From Pseudomonas pergaminensis (GTDB taxonomy: Bacteria > Pseudomonadota > Gammaproteobacteria > Pseudomonadales > Pseudomonadaceae): a stretch of DNA of 64,000 nucleotides. Made by a program: the position numbers and the translations under genes. The DNA lies in assembly GCF_024112395.2 (NCBI RefSeq), contig NZ_CP078013.2:3286001-3350000 (forward strand). Direction: 5' to 3'. Shown piece after piece: positions 34,688-42,950 of this stretch (its first letter is position 1; every line of letters starts with the position of its first letter). The notes beneath the pieces were generated by a model. It made no database searches. It saw nothing but the letters and a program-made list of their open reading frames with translations, and was not told where the DNA came from.

Positions 34688-34745
34688 GGGGCTGCTGCGC
34701 AGCCCAGCGCGGGGCAAGCCCGCTCACCACAGCAAGCCCGCTTCG
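34688..34745. repeat. REP-like fragment
   Basis: GCGCAGCCCAGCGCGGGGCAAGCCCGCTCACC repeats the right arm and centre of the REP pair at 48616-48700 (only part is quoted here in two blocks: GCGCAGCCCAGCGCGGGGC and AAGCCCGCTCACCACA), followed by a second AAGCCCGCT. It lies between the convergent lipase and lipoprotein genes. Confidence 0.55.
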
Positions 34746-34751
34746 GGGGGA

Positions 34752-34970
34752 TCAGTTTTCCTGGCGCACGGTGGCCACGTCGTCGGCCTTGACCCGTACA
34801 CGCTTGCCGGCGATATCGGTGAATTCGTAAAAGCCGTCGGCGGTCTTGGTTTTTGGGGTGTCCTTGGTCAAATACTGCGTGCCGTTTTGCAGTGTCACTA
34901 CGGTTTGCGTTGCGCAACCGGCCAATACCAGAAAAGTGAGTGCAACCAGTGGCAGCCCCAAATTCTTCAT
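34752..34970 (-). CDS. Small YgdI/YgdR-type lipoprotein (DUF903)
   Basis: 72 residues from ATG 34970, which has AAGGG at the right distance (ATG 34976 is too close to it). Lipobox LVLAGC gives a lipoprotein signal; the mature part (TVVTLQNGTQYLTKDTPKTK ... YEFTDIAGKRVRVKADDV, quoted in parts) is the small SH3-like barrel of the DUF903 family. Anchored in the envelope; function unknown. Convergent with the lipase gene. Confidence 0.85.
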   Translation of the reverse strand: MKNLGLPLVALTFLVLAGCATQTVVTLQNGTQYLTKDTPKTKTADGFYEFTDIAGKRVRVKADDVATVRQEN

Positions 34971-35162
34971 GTTCATAACCCTTACCTTAACCTTGAAAAG
35001 TCCCACGCCAGAGGCCGCGGGCAACAAATGTTACGCCATCAACTCCCCCATCTGATCACTTTTATGCAAAAAGTTGCAGGCGCCATTTATCTGTTACCGA
35101 TTGCAACCTGGCATTGGCGACGGCACTCTGTATGCATAACCAGTATTTGATCGCTGCGCACC

Positions 35163-36809
35163 ATGGCCAATCCCCTCGAAGAACCGCTCTATTACCTGCA
35201 TAACTTCCGCCAGGTCCTGCAATGGCTGGGGCAGCGCTATGCAGACTTGCTCGATGCTGACGAAGCGCATTTCATTCAGCAATTTGACAGGTTGCCGCAA
35301 GCGTCACAGGCGTTGTTGGTGCGCATGGTGATGCGCAAAGGTGTGCATTTTCGTGCGGGCAAGCTCAATTACCTGGAGATCGGTTGCCCCCATGCGGCAG
35401 CTGAGCCACTGCTGGCCCTGGGCTGGGTGGATAACGAATGCCTGCTGGCCTTTGAAGAGCTGTTCGCCTTGCTGCAAAAAGGCGAGCTGCTCGCAGCGTT
35501 CAAGCCCTGGATCGACCAGCCCAAGGGTAAGAAAGCCGATTGGCTGGCAGGGTTGTCGGCGCACTTCACCGACAGCCGCTGCTTTGCCAACTGGTGCCCT
35601 GATCTGGCCGACACGTTGTACAGCCTCACCGTGATGGAACTGTGCGATCGCCTGCGCTTGATGTTCTTTGGCAACCTGCATCAGGACTGGTCCGAATTCG
35701 TGCTGGCGGACCTGGGCATCTACACCTACGAAAAAGTCGAGTTCTGCGCCGAATCCCGGGGTTTGCGCAGCCGTGACGACGTGCTGGGCTTTCTGTTCCT
35801 GCACCAGTGCCAGCAGGCCTTTGAAACCGGTGACGCACTGGAGGCGGTATTGGCCCAGGTTGCAACGCTGCAAACTGATAACCCTTGGCTGGAAAAACGC
35901 CGGGCCAAGCTATTGTTCCAGGTGGGCCAATATTGCGAGCGCACGGCCGAATTGGCGCTGGCGGAACGCATCTATCGCACCTGTGCCCACCCCGGCGCCC
36001 GCTCACGGTTGATCCGCGTGCTGGAACGCCAGGAGGACTACGTGCAAGCCATGGCCCTGGCGAACACCGCCCAACAAGCCCCGGAAAGCGCCGCCGAACA
36101 GCAGCACCTGCTGCGCGTGATGCCACGCCTGCGACGCAAACTGGGCGAGCCGGCCTTGCCCAAGGTCAAGCCCCGGCCCGTCACGCGCCTGGACCTGGAC
36201 CTCGCGCTCCCGGAACCTTTAATGTCGGTGGAATACTGCGTGCAGGCGCACCTCAGCGAGCCCGATGGGCCGGTGCACTACGTTGAAAATGGGCTGATCA
36301 ATTCGCTGTTCGGCCTGCTGTGCTGGGACGTGATCTTTGCCCCCTTGCCGGGATCGTTTTTTCACCCGTTCCAACGCGGGCCGGCGGATTTGCACAGCGA
36401 AGACTTCCACCCGCGCCGCGCGCCACTGTTCGCCGCCTGTTTCGAGCAACTGCAGGACGAGCGCTACAAAGCCACCATCCGCCAGCGCTACAGCGAAAAG
36501 TGGGGGATCCAGTCGCCCTTCGTGTTCTGGAACTTGCTCAGCGAAGACCTGCTGGAACAGGCCCTGGCCTGTCTGCCCGCCGAACACCTGCGCTACTGGT
36601 TTGAACGGCTGCTGCTGGACATCCGCGCCAACCGCGCCGGCATGCCGGATTTGATCCAGTTCTGGCCGGCACAAAAGACCTACCGCATGATCGAGGTCAA
36701 GGGCCCCGGCGATCGCCTGCAAGACAACCAATTGCGCTGGCTGGAGTTCTGTGGCGAATACCAGATGCCGGTGACCGTCTGCTATGTGCGCTGGGCAGCG
36801 TCCGCTTGA
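35163..36809 (+). CDS. FAN1-like structure-specific nuclease (VRR-NUC domain)
   Basis: 548 residues. The C-terminus (about 430-545) has the VRR-NUC active site: MPDLIQFWP supplies the Asp and MIEVKGPGDRLQDNQ the Glu-Val-Lys and Gln. N-terminal helical regions (LLVRMVMRKGVHFRAGKLNY) and a TPR-like middle match bacterial FAN1 homologues, including the P. aeruginosa enzyme of known structure. FAN1 cuts 5' flaps and unhooks DNA interstrand crosslinks. The next gene, a nuclease-helicase, overlaps by four bases (TTGA), so the two probably work on the same DNA structures. Confidence 0.88.
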   Translation: MANPLEEPLYYLHNFRQVLQWLGQRYADLLDADEAHFIQQFDRLPQASQALLVRMVMRKGVHFRAGKLNYLEIGCPHAAAEPLLALGWVDNECLLAFEELFALLQKGELLAAFKPWIDQPKGKKADWLAGLSAHFTDSRCFANWCPDLADTLYSLTVMELCDRLRLMFFGNLHQDWSEFVLADLGIYTYEKVEFCAESRGLRSRDDVLGFLFLHQCQQAFETGDALEAVLAQVATLQTDNPWLEKRRAKLLFQVGQYCERTAELALAERIYRTCAHPGARSRLIRVLERQEDYVQAMALANTAQQAPESAAEQQHLLRVMPRLRRKLGEPALPKVKPRPVTRLDLDLALPEPLMSVEYCVQAHLSEPDGPVHYVENGLINSLFGLLCWDVIFAPLPGSFFHPFQRGPADLHSEDFHPRRAPLFAACFEQLQDERYKATIRQRYSEKWGIQSPFVFWNLLSEDLLEQALACLPAEHLRYWFERLLLDIRANRAGMPDLIQFWPAQKTYRMIEVKGPGDRLQDNQLRWLEFCGEYQMPVTVCYVRWAASA

Positions 36810-39061
36810 GCTACAGCGTTGCCGTGCGTGCGCTGTGTGAATTCACGGCCAAGGTCGGTGACCTCGACCTGCGCTTCACGCCGTCGCCCAGCGCCCAGGA
36901 AGGCATTGTCGGCCATCGCACCGTCGCCTCACGGCGCAGCCAGCACTACCAGAATGAAGTGGCGCTCGAGGGTGTGTATCAGCAGTTGACGGTGCGGGGC
37001 AGGGCAGACGGCTACGACCCGGACGCCAACCGCCTGGAAGAAGTGAAGACCTATCGCGGCGACCTCGACGCCCAGCCCGCCAACCATCGGCAACTGCATT
37101 GGGCCCAGGTCAAAGTGTATGGCTGGTTGATGTGCCAGAAACTCGGTCTTTCCGAGATCGACCTGGCGCTGGTGTACTTCGATATCGTCGGCGAAGGCGA
37201 GACGCTGCTCAACCAACGCTTCCACGCCAGTGAACTGGAGCCGTTCTTCAATCAGCAATGCGCGCTGTTCCTCGGTTGGGCCCAGCAGGAAATGGCGCAC
37301 CGCGAAGCGCGCAACAGCGCCGCGCAGACCCTGTCGTTCCCCCATGCCGGCTTCCGCCCTGGCCAGCGCTCGCTTGCCGAAACGGTGTACAAGGCCGTCA
37401 GCACCGGCCGCTGCCTGATGGCCCAGGCGCCTACCGGCATCGGCAAGACCATCGGCACGATTTTCCCCTTGCTCAAGGCCCTGACGCCCCAGCAACTGGA
37501 CAAGCTGTTCTTCCTCACCGCCAAGACCCCCGGCCGCAAACTCGCCCTGGATGCTGCCGACGTGCTGTATGCCAGCAGCCCCAACCTGCCACTGCGCGTG
37601 CTGGAGTTGGTGGCGCGGGACAAAGCCTGCGAACACCTCGACAAAGCCTGTCACGGTGACTCCTGCCCCTTGGCCAAGGGTTTCTACGACCGTTTGCCCG
37701 CCGCACGTATCGCCGCGTCCAAGGTGCGCCTGCTCGACCAGCGCAACCTGCGCGACGTCGCCCTGGCCCATGACGTCTGCCCCTATTACCTGAGCCAGGA
37801 AATGGCGCGCTGGGCCGATCTGGTGGTCGCCGACTACAACTACTATTTCGACTTTGGCGCCATGCTGTTCGGCCTGGCCCAGCTCAATCAATGGCGGGCG
37901 GCGGTGCTGGTGGACGAGGCACACAACCTGGTCGAACGGGCCCGCGCGATGTACAGCGCCAGTCTTGACCAGTACCACCTCAAGACTCTGCGCGACGCCG
38001 CCCCCGAGCCGTTGAAGAAACCCTTGCAGCGCCTCAACCGTGAGTGGAACGCCCTGCACAAGGACCAGCTCGCGCCCTACCAGGCCTATGCTGCCCGCCC
38101 GGAAAAACTGCTGCAGGCCTTGAGCCTGTGCGCCAGCAGCATGGGCGAATATTTCAATGACCATCCCGAGTCACTGAGTGGCGACCTGCAAGCCTTCTAT
38201 TTCGACGTGCTGCAATTTGCCAAAGTCGCCGAGCTGTTCAATGAACACTTCATCTTCGATATCAGCAAGCGTCAGCTCAGTGGCAAGCGCAGCAGCTCGA
38301 CCCTGTGCCTGCGCAACGTGGTGCCTGCCGAATTCATCCGCCCACGATTGACCGCTGCCCGCAGCAGCGTGCTGTTTTCCGCAACCCTGAGCCCGCGGCA
38401 TTACTACGCCGACTTGCTGGGCTTGCCGGCCGACACGGCATGGGTCGATGTGGAGTCACCGTTCAAGGCCGAGCAATTGCAGGTGCGTATCGTCGATGAA
38501 ATCTCCACGCGTTTCGTGCATCGCCATGCCTCCCTGGAACCCATCGTTGAGCTGATCGCCCGCCAGTACACCGGGCAGCCTGGCAACTACCTGGCGTTCT
38601 TCTCAAGCTTTGATTACCTGCAACAAGTGGCGCAGTTGCTGGCCGAGCGACATCCGCAGATCACACGGTGGCAGCAGTCACGCGGCATGGCCGAAGCCGA
38701 GCGCCAGGCGTTTCTCGACCAATTCACCGAACACAGCCAGGGCATTGGTTTTGCTGTGCTCGGCGGCGCCTTCGGCGAAGGCATCGACCTGCCCGGCGCC
38801 CGCTTGATCGGCGCCTTCATCGCCACCCTCGGTTTGCCCCAACTCAACCCGGTCAATGAGCAGATGAAACTGCGCATGGGCGCGATATTCGGTGCAGGCT
38901 ACGACTACACCTACCTGTACCCCGGCATTCAGAAGGTGGTACAGGCCGCGGGCAGGGTGATCCGCAGCCAGCAGGACCGTGGCGTGGTGATGTTGATCGA
39001 TGACCGCTTCGGCGAAGCGCGGGTACGCCAGTTGTTGCCACGCTGGTGGGCGGTTGCATGA
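36806..39061 (+). CDS. DinG/XPD-like Fe-S helicase with N-terminal PD-(D/E)XK nuclease-like domain
   Basis: 751 residues starting at TTG 36806. Residues about 60-170 look like a Cas4/RecB-type nuclease: GRADGYDP, LEEVKTYRGD (Glu-X-Lys) and QLHWAQVKVYGWLM (Gln-X6-Tyr-like). The rest is a superfamily 2 helicase: Walker A QAPTGIGKT (about 210), four Cys of an Fe-S cluster (DKACEHLDKACHGDSCPL and DVCPYYL, about 275-325), DEAH box VDEAHNLVER (about 370), and QAAGRVIRSQQDRG near the end. XPD/DinG helicases run 5' to 3'. The coupling with a FAN1 nuclease points to repair of crosslinks or branched DNA. TGA of the nuclease and TTG of this gene share four bases. Confidence 0.87.
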   Translation: MSYSVAVRALCEFTAKVGDLDLRFTPSPSAQEGIVGHRTVASRRSQHYQNEVALEGVYQQLTVRGRADGYDPDANRLEEVKTYRGDLDAQPANHRQLHWAQVKVYGWLMCQKLGLSEIDLALVYFDIVGEGETLLNQRFHASELEPFFNQQCALFLGWAQQEMAHREARNSAAQTLSFPHAGFRPGQRSLAETVYKAVSTGRCLMAQAPTGIGKTIGTIFPLLKALTPQQLDKLFFLTAKTPGRKLALDAADVLYASSPNLPLRVLELVARDKACEHLDKACHGDSCPLAKGFYDRLPAARIAASKVRLLDQRNLRDVALAHDVCPYYLSQEMARWADLVVADYNYYFDFGAMLFGLAQLNQWRAAVLVDEAHNLVERARAMYSASLDQYHLKTLRDAAPEPLKKPLQRLNREWNALHKDQLAPYQAYAARPEKLLQALSLCASSMGEYFNDHPESLSGDLQAFYFDVLQFAKVAELFNEHFIFDISKRQLSGKRSSSTLCLRNVVPAEFIRPRLTAARSSVLFSATLSPRHYYADLLGLPADTAWVDVESPFKAEQLQVRIVDEISTRFVHRHASLEPIVELIARQYTGQPGNYLAFFSSFDYLQQVAQLLAERHPQITRWQQSRGMAEAERQAFLDQFTEHSQGIGFAVLGGAFGEGIDLPGARLIGAFIATLGLPQLNPVNEQMKLRMGAIFGAGYDYTYLYPGIQKVVQAAGRVIRSQQDRGVVMLIDDRFGEARVRQLLPRWWAVA

Positions 39062-39141
39062 GTTATTCCCGCCATCAATGATGCTGGTGGCCCTGTGAGC
39101 AATGCCGCACGCTGGGCAAAACCTTCGAAAAGGTTATGCCC

Positions 39142-40074
39142 ATGAGCCCGCAATTAATCCTCGTCAACGGTATTGAGTTAAGCGTCCACATAGCGGGCCC
39201 CGAACACGGCTCGCCGATTTGGCTGCTGCACGGTTTTCCGGAGTGCTGGCATTCCTGGCGCGAGCAGATTCCTGCCCTGGCGGCGGCAGGCTATCGGGTG
39301 TTTGCCCCGGAAATGCGCGGCTACGGCCAGTCAAGTTCGCCGGCAGAAGTTGCCGACTATGATTTGCTGACGCTGTGTGGCGATATCCAGCAGGCCATGG
39401 ACCATTTTGGCCATGCGCAGGTGGTGATGGTCGGCCACGACTGGGGCGCGGTCGTGGCCTGGCACCTGGCGTTGCTCGAACCTGAGCGGGTCACGCGCTT
39501 GATCACAATGTCGGTGCCTTTCGCCGGGCGCGCACGGCGGCCGGTGATTGAAATCATGCGCGAGCTGTACGCCGACCGCTTCAACTACATCCTGTATTTC
39601 CAGGAACCGGGCGTAGCCGAACAGGAATTGAACGCCGATGTCGAGCGTACCTTGCGCCTGTTCATGCAGGACCAGGATGTGTTCCTGCAAAGCAAACCGG
39701 CGAACGCCAGGCTGCTTGAAGGCGTCGCAGCCCCCGGCGCCTTGCCGCAGTGGTGTTCCCAGGCGGATTTGGATATCTACGTGCAAACCTTCGCCGAGCA
39801 TGGGTTTCGCGGCCCGCTGAACTGGTACCGCAACTTCGAGCGCAACTGGCAACGCAGCGAACGCCTGGCGGGCAGGCAGGTGCTGCAACCCACGCTGTTC
39901 CTGATCGGCGACCGCGACCCGGTGGGGGTTTTCGAAGCCCACACGCTCAAGCGCATGCCTGACTCAGTGCCCAAGCTTGAGCAGCACGTGCTGCCCAACT
40001 GCGGGCACTGGATCCAGAACGAGCAGGGGCAGCGGGTCAACGCGCTGATGCTCGGGTTTCTAGGGAAAACTTGA
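39142..40074 (+). CDS. Alpha/beta hydrolase, epoxide hydrolase-like
   Basis: 310 residues from ATG 39142 (AAAGG eight bases upstream; ATG 39136 is an alternative). Oxyanion element HGFPECWHSWREQ, nucleophile Asp in GHDWGAVVAW, lid Tyr in NWYRNFERNW, acid Asp in GDRDPVG, and base His in NCGHWIQNE: all parts of a soluble epoxide hydrolase are present. The substrate is unknown. Its last 38 bases overlap, convergently, the 3' end of the histidine kinase gene. Confidence 0.88.
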   Translation: MSPQLILVNGIELSVHIAGPEHGSPIWLLHGFPECWHSWREQIPALAAAGYRVFAPEMRGYGQSSSPAEVADYDLLTLCGDIQQAMDHFGHAQVVMVGHDWGAVVAWHLALLEPERVTRLITMSVPFAGRARRPVIEIMRELYADRFNYILYFQEPGVAEQELNADVERTLRLFMQDQDVFLQSKPANARLLEGVAAPGALPQWCSQADLDIYVQTFAEHGFRGPLNWYRNFERNWQRSERLAGRQVLQPTLFLIGDRDPVGVFEAHTLKRMPDSVPKLEQHVLPNCGHWIQNEQGQRVNALMLGFLGKT

Positions 40075-41503
40075 AGGTTGCCCCCCGACCCGGTTGATCC
40101 ACCAGGCGAATGCTGCGCCCGTGCAGTTGCAGGATACGGTGCACGATGCGCAAGCCCAGGCCGCCGTCACGGCGGGCGCCGCCGATAGTGAACGCGCGCA
40201 GGAACAGGCCTTCGCGCAGTTCCGCGTCGATGCCCGGGCCGCTGTCGCTGACCGTGACGGCCACGGCGTTGGTTTCGGGCGACAGGATGACTTCGATTTC
40301 GCCGTTGACCGGCGTATGACGCAGCGCATTATCCAGCAGGTTGGTGAGCACCCGCTCGATCAGGCCCAGGTCAGCGAACACGGTGGGCACCTGCGGTGGC
40401 AGGGTGGCGGTGAGCGAGATGGCGCGTGCTTCGGCGGTCAATTCGAATTTCTGGAAGATGTCTTGCACCAGGTCCGGCAATGAAAAGCCTTCGATCACCG
40501 GCTGTACAAAGCCATGCTCCAGGCGCACCAACTCCAGCAACGACTGGGCGAGGCCGCCGACTTTGCGGCTCTGGTCGAGAGCGATGCCGAGGTAGCGGCG
40601 ACGTTCCTCTGGGCTCAGGCTCGCGTCCTTGAGTGACAGGGTTTCCAGGTAGCCATGCAACGAGGCCAACGGTGTGCGCAGGTCATGGGAGATATTCGCG
40701 ACCATTTCCCGACGTTCCTGATCCTGGTGGGTGATGGCGCGCCATTGCTCGCCCAGGCGGTTCTCCATCTGCACGAAGGCGTGGTCGAGTACGGCAATTT
40801 CATCGCCGCTGTTCAGTTCGGTCGCAATCGGCTCGGCCGGTTTGGGCGCGCCGTTGATGTCGAACTGGCCGACTTTGTCGGTGAGCTGGCGCAACGGCCG
40901 GGTGATCCAGGCAAATGCGATCAGGCCGGCCATCAGGCAGAGCAGGGCGACCAGGCCGATGGACCAGAGTGCAATCTTCAACGCCATGCCGGTGGCATCC
41001 TTGGCGTCATACACGTCATGGGCTTCACCGAGCAGCACCACATACAGAAAGCCGGCCTGCTGGCCGCCGACCTTGAGCGGTGCCGCGCTGAAGACCTTGC
41101 GCCCATCGACGCTGCGCGGGTCGTCACCGAGGATCGGTAGCATCGCGCCGCTGAGAAAGCGCCGAATCGGCGTCAGGTCCACCTGGTCACGCAGCACATG
41201 CCCCTTGGGTGCGGCGTTGCCGACCACACGGCCGTCGATGTCGAGCAGGTACACCTCGACGCTGGGGTTGACCAGCATCAGCTGGCTGAACAGGTTGCGC
41301 ACCGCGTCGGGCTTGAGGCCGTCGGCGTCCATCAGTTGGGTGTCGCGGGCAATATGCGCTGCCAGGTCGCGGGACAGGCCTTGCACCACTTCCAGTTCGT
41401 GCATGTGGTTGGAGCGCACTTGCAGCCAGGCCGAGGTGCCGCAGCAAATCAGCAGTAATACGGCGAACACCACCGACAGGCGCTGGGTCAGGCTGAGTTT
41501 CAT
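40037..41503 (-). CDS. Two-component sensor histidine kinase
   Basis: 488 residues from ATG 41503. An N-terminal membrane span (MKLSLTQRLSVVFAVLLLIC), a periplasmic sensor of about 130 residues (VYLLDIDGRVVGNAAPKG, ... PLKVGGQQAGFLYVVLLGE), a second span (ALWSIGLVALLCLMAGLIAF), a HAMP segment (ITRPLRQLTDKV), then HisKA with the phospho-acceptor His in NISHDLRTPLASLHG and an HATPase domain (NLLDNALRHTP, DSGPGIDAE, GGLGLRIV). Overlaps the response regulator stop by four bases (ATGA), so the two are coupled. The neighbouring methionine sulfoxide reductase genes, divergent from it, suggest that it senses oxidant damage in the periplasm; this is inference. Confidence 0.9.
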   Translation of the reverse strand: MKLSLTQRLSVVFAVLLLICCGTSAWLQVRSNHMHELEVVQGLSRDLAAHIARDTQLMDADGLKPDAVRNLFSQLMLVNPSVEVYLLDIDGRVVGNAAPKGHVLRDQVDLTPIRRFLSGAMLPILGDDPRSVDGRKVFSAAPLKVGGQQAGFLYVVLLGEAHDVYDAKDATGMALKIALWSIGLVALLCLMAGLIAFAWITRPLRQLTDKVGQFDINGAPKPAEPIATELNSGDEIAVLDHAFVQMENRLGEQWRAITHQDQERREMVANISHDLRTPLASLHGYLETLSLKDASLSPEERRRYLGIALDQSRKVGGLAQSLLELVRLEHGFVQPVIEGFSLPDLVQDIFQKFELTAEARAISLTATLPPQVPTVFADLGLIERVLTNLLDNALRHTPVNGEIEVILSPETNAVAVTVSDSGPGIDAELREGLFLRAFTIGGARRDGGLGLRIVHRILQLHGRSIRLVDQPGRGATFKFSLETRASAR

Positions 41504-42210
41504 GGCGGGCTCTCGGCAAACTTGTAGCCACGGCCCCACACCGTGAGGATGCGTGCCGGGTTGGCCGGGTCAATTTCAACCTTGGCGCGCAGGCGGTTGA
41601 TGTGGGTGTTGACCGTGTGTTCATACCCTTCGTGGCTGTAGCCCCACACCGCGTTGAGCAGGTCCATGCGCGAAAACACTTTGCCCGGCTGCCGCGCGAA
41701 GAAGTACAGCAGGTCGAATTCCCGTGGGGTGAGGTCCAGGCGCTGGCCTTGCAGGGTGGCGTCGCGGGTCAGCGGGTTGATGAACAATGGGCCGAGGTCG
41801 AGGCTGCCGGCGTCCATTTTCAGGTTGCGTGCCATGGCGTCCACACGGCGCAACAGCGCCTTCACGCGGGCCACCAGTTCCGGCATGGAGAATGGCTTGG
41901 CCAGGTAATCATCCGCGCCCAGCTCCAGGCCGAGGATGCGGTGCAATTCGCTGGAGCGTGCACTGGTGATGATGATCGGCGTGTAGCGCGTCATGGCGCG
42001 GGCGCGTCGGCAGATTTCCAGGCCATCGACGCCGGGCAGCATCAGGTCGAGGATCAGCGCATCCCAGCCACCTTGCTCCAGCAGGCGCAGGCCTTCGTTG
42101 CCGTCGGCACTGTGCACCACCTCGAACTGTTCATCACGCAAGTGCAGGCAGATGAGGTCGGCAATATGGGCATCGTCCTCGACCACCAGGACACGTTTGG
42201 GCTGATCCAT
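41500..42210 (-). CDS. OmpR/PhoB-family response regulator
   Basis: 236 residues from ATG 42210. Receiver domain with VLVVEDDAHIADL (acidic pocket), phospho-Asp in LILDLMLPGVDG, Ser/Thr in IIITSARS and Lys in YLAKPFSMPE; C-terminal winged helix with LTPREFDLLYFF and VNTHINRLRAKVE, HRG-type end WGRGYKF. Translationally coupled to the kinase gene and divergent from msrB with a 204-base spacer, so msrB-dipZ-msrA is the likeliest target. Confidence 0.92.
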   Translation of the reverse strand: MDQPKRVLVVEDDAHIADLICLHLRDEQFEVVHSADGNEGLRLLEQGGWDALILDLMLPGVDGLEICRRARAMTRYTPIIITSARSSELHRILGLELGADDYLAKPFSMPELVARVKALLRRVDAMARNLKMDAGSLDLGPLFINPLTRDATLQGQRLDLTPREFDLLYFFARQPGKVFSRMDLLNAVWGYSHEGYEHTVNTHINRLRAKVEIDPANPARILTVWGRGYKFAESPP

Positions 42211-42352
42211 GTAGATAAACCTTCGCTTGTAGTCCGCGCATTGTGCGGGTTTTGCCACCGTGTAGTTATCACGAATTGTTTAACTCTGCGTGAGGATTCC
42301 GCGACCGTCTTACGAGCATGATCGCCTCATTGGTAACGGTAAGCACCTCTCA

Positions 42353-42382
42353 TGTGGTGAGCGAGCAAGCTCGCTCACCACA
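42353..42382. repeat. 30-base palindromic REP hairpin upstream of msrB
   Basis: TGTGGTGAGCGAGC and GCTCGCTCACCACA are exact reverse complements separated by AA, giving a 14-bp stem. It lies in the 5' region of msrB, 33 bases before its ATG, an unusual place for a REP element; it may separate transcription of the two-component genes from msrB or affect msrB mRNA. Confidence 0.7.
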
Positions 42383-42414
42383 GGCGCTGCGCCAGTCATA
42401 AATTGGAGAACATC

Positions 42415-42915
42415 ATGTACTCACGCCGACAACTATTACTGGCCAGTGGCGGCCTCGGCGTCGCCGTCCTGGCCGGCGGCCTGATCAAACAGCTCAACAT
42501 GGTCACCGAAGCCGAAGCCGCCGAAACCTTCGACGTCACCCACACCGACGCCGAATGGCGCAGCCTGCTGACCGCCGAGCAATACAACATCCTGCGCGAA
42601 GCGGGCACCGAACGTCCCTACACCAGCGCCCTCAACGATGAACACCGCGCCGGCACCTTCGCCTGTGCCGGTTGCGCGCTGGCGCTGTTCTCCTCAACCA
42701 CCAAGTTCGACAGCCATACCGGCTGGCCCAGCTTCTGGCAACCACTGGACAACGCCGTGGCCAGCCATACCGACACCTCTTATGGCGTGGTGCGCAAGGA
42801 AATCCACTGCCGTCGCTGCGGCGGCCACCAGGGGCACGTGTTCGATGACGGCCCGGCACCGACCGGGCTGCGTTACTGCATGAATGGCGCCGCCATGACG
42901 TTCACGGCGGCTTAG
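42415..42915 (+). CDS. msrB: Periplasmic methionine-R-sulfoxide reductase MsrB (Tat signal)
   Basis: 166 residues. The N-terminus MYSRRQLLLASGGLGVAVLA is a twin-arginine signal, so the enzyme is exported folded. Two Cys pairs for structural zinc (CAGCAL; CRRCGGHQGHVF) and the catalytic Cys in LRYCMNGAAMTF are present. MsrB reduces R-methionine sulfoxide in proteins. ATG 42415 has GGAGAA in front. First gene of msrB-dipZ-msrA. Confidence 0.9.
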   Translation: MYSRRQLLLASGGLGVAVLAGGLIKQLNMVTEAEAAETFDVTHTDAEWRSLLTAEQYNILREAGTERPYTSALNDEHRAGTFACAGCALALFSSTTKFDSHTGWPSFWQPLDNAVASHTDTSYGVVRKEIHCRRCGGHQGHVFDDGPAPTGLRYCMNGAAMTFTAA

Positions 42916-42950
42916 GCCAATGTTATTTCAATCGTATAAGGGAAGATCCC

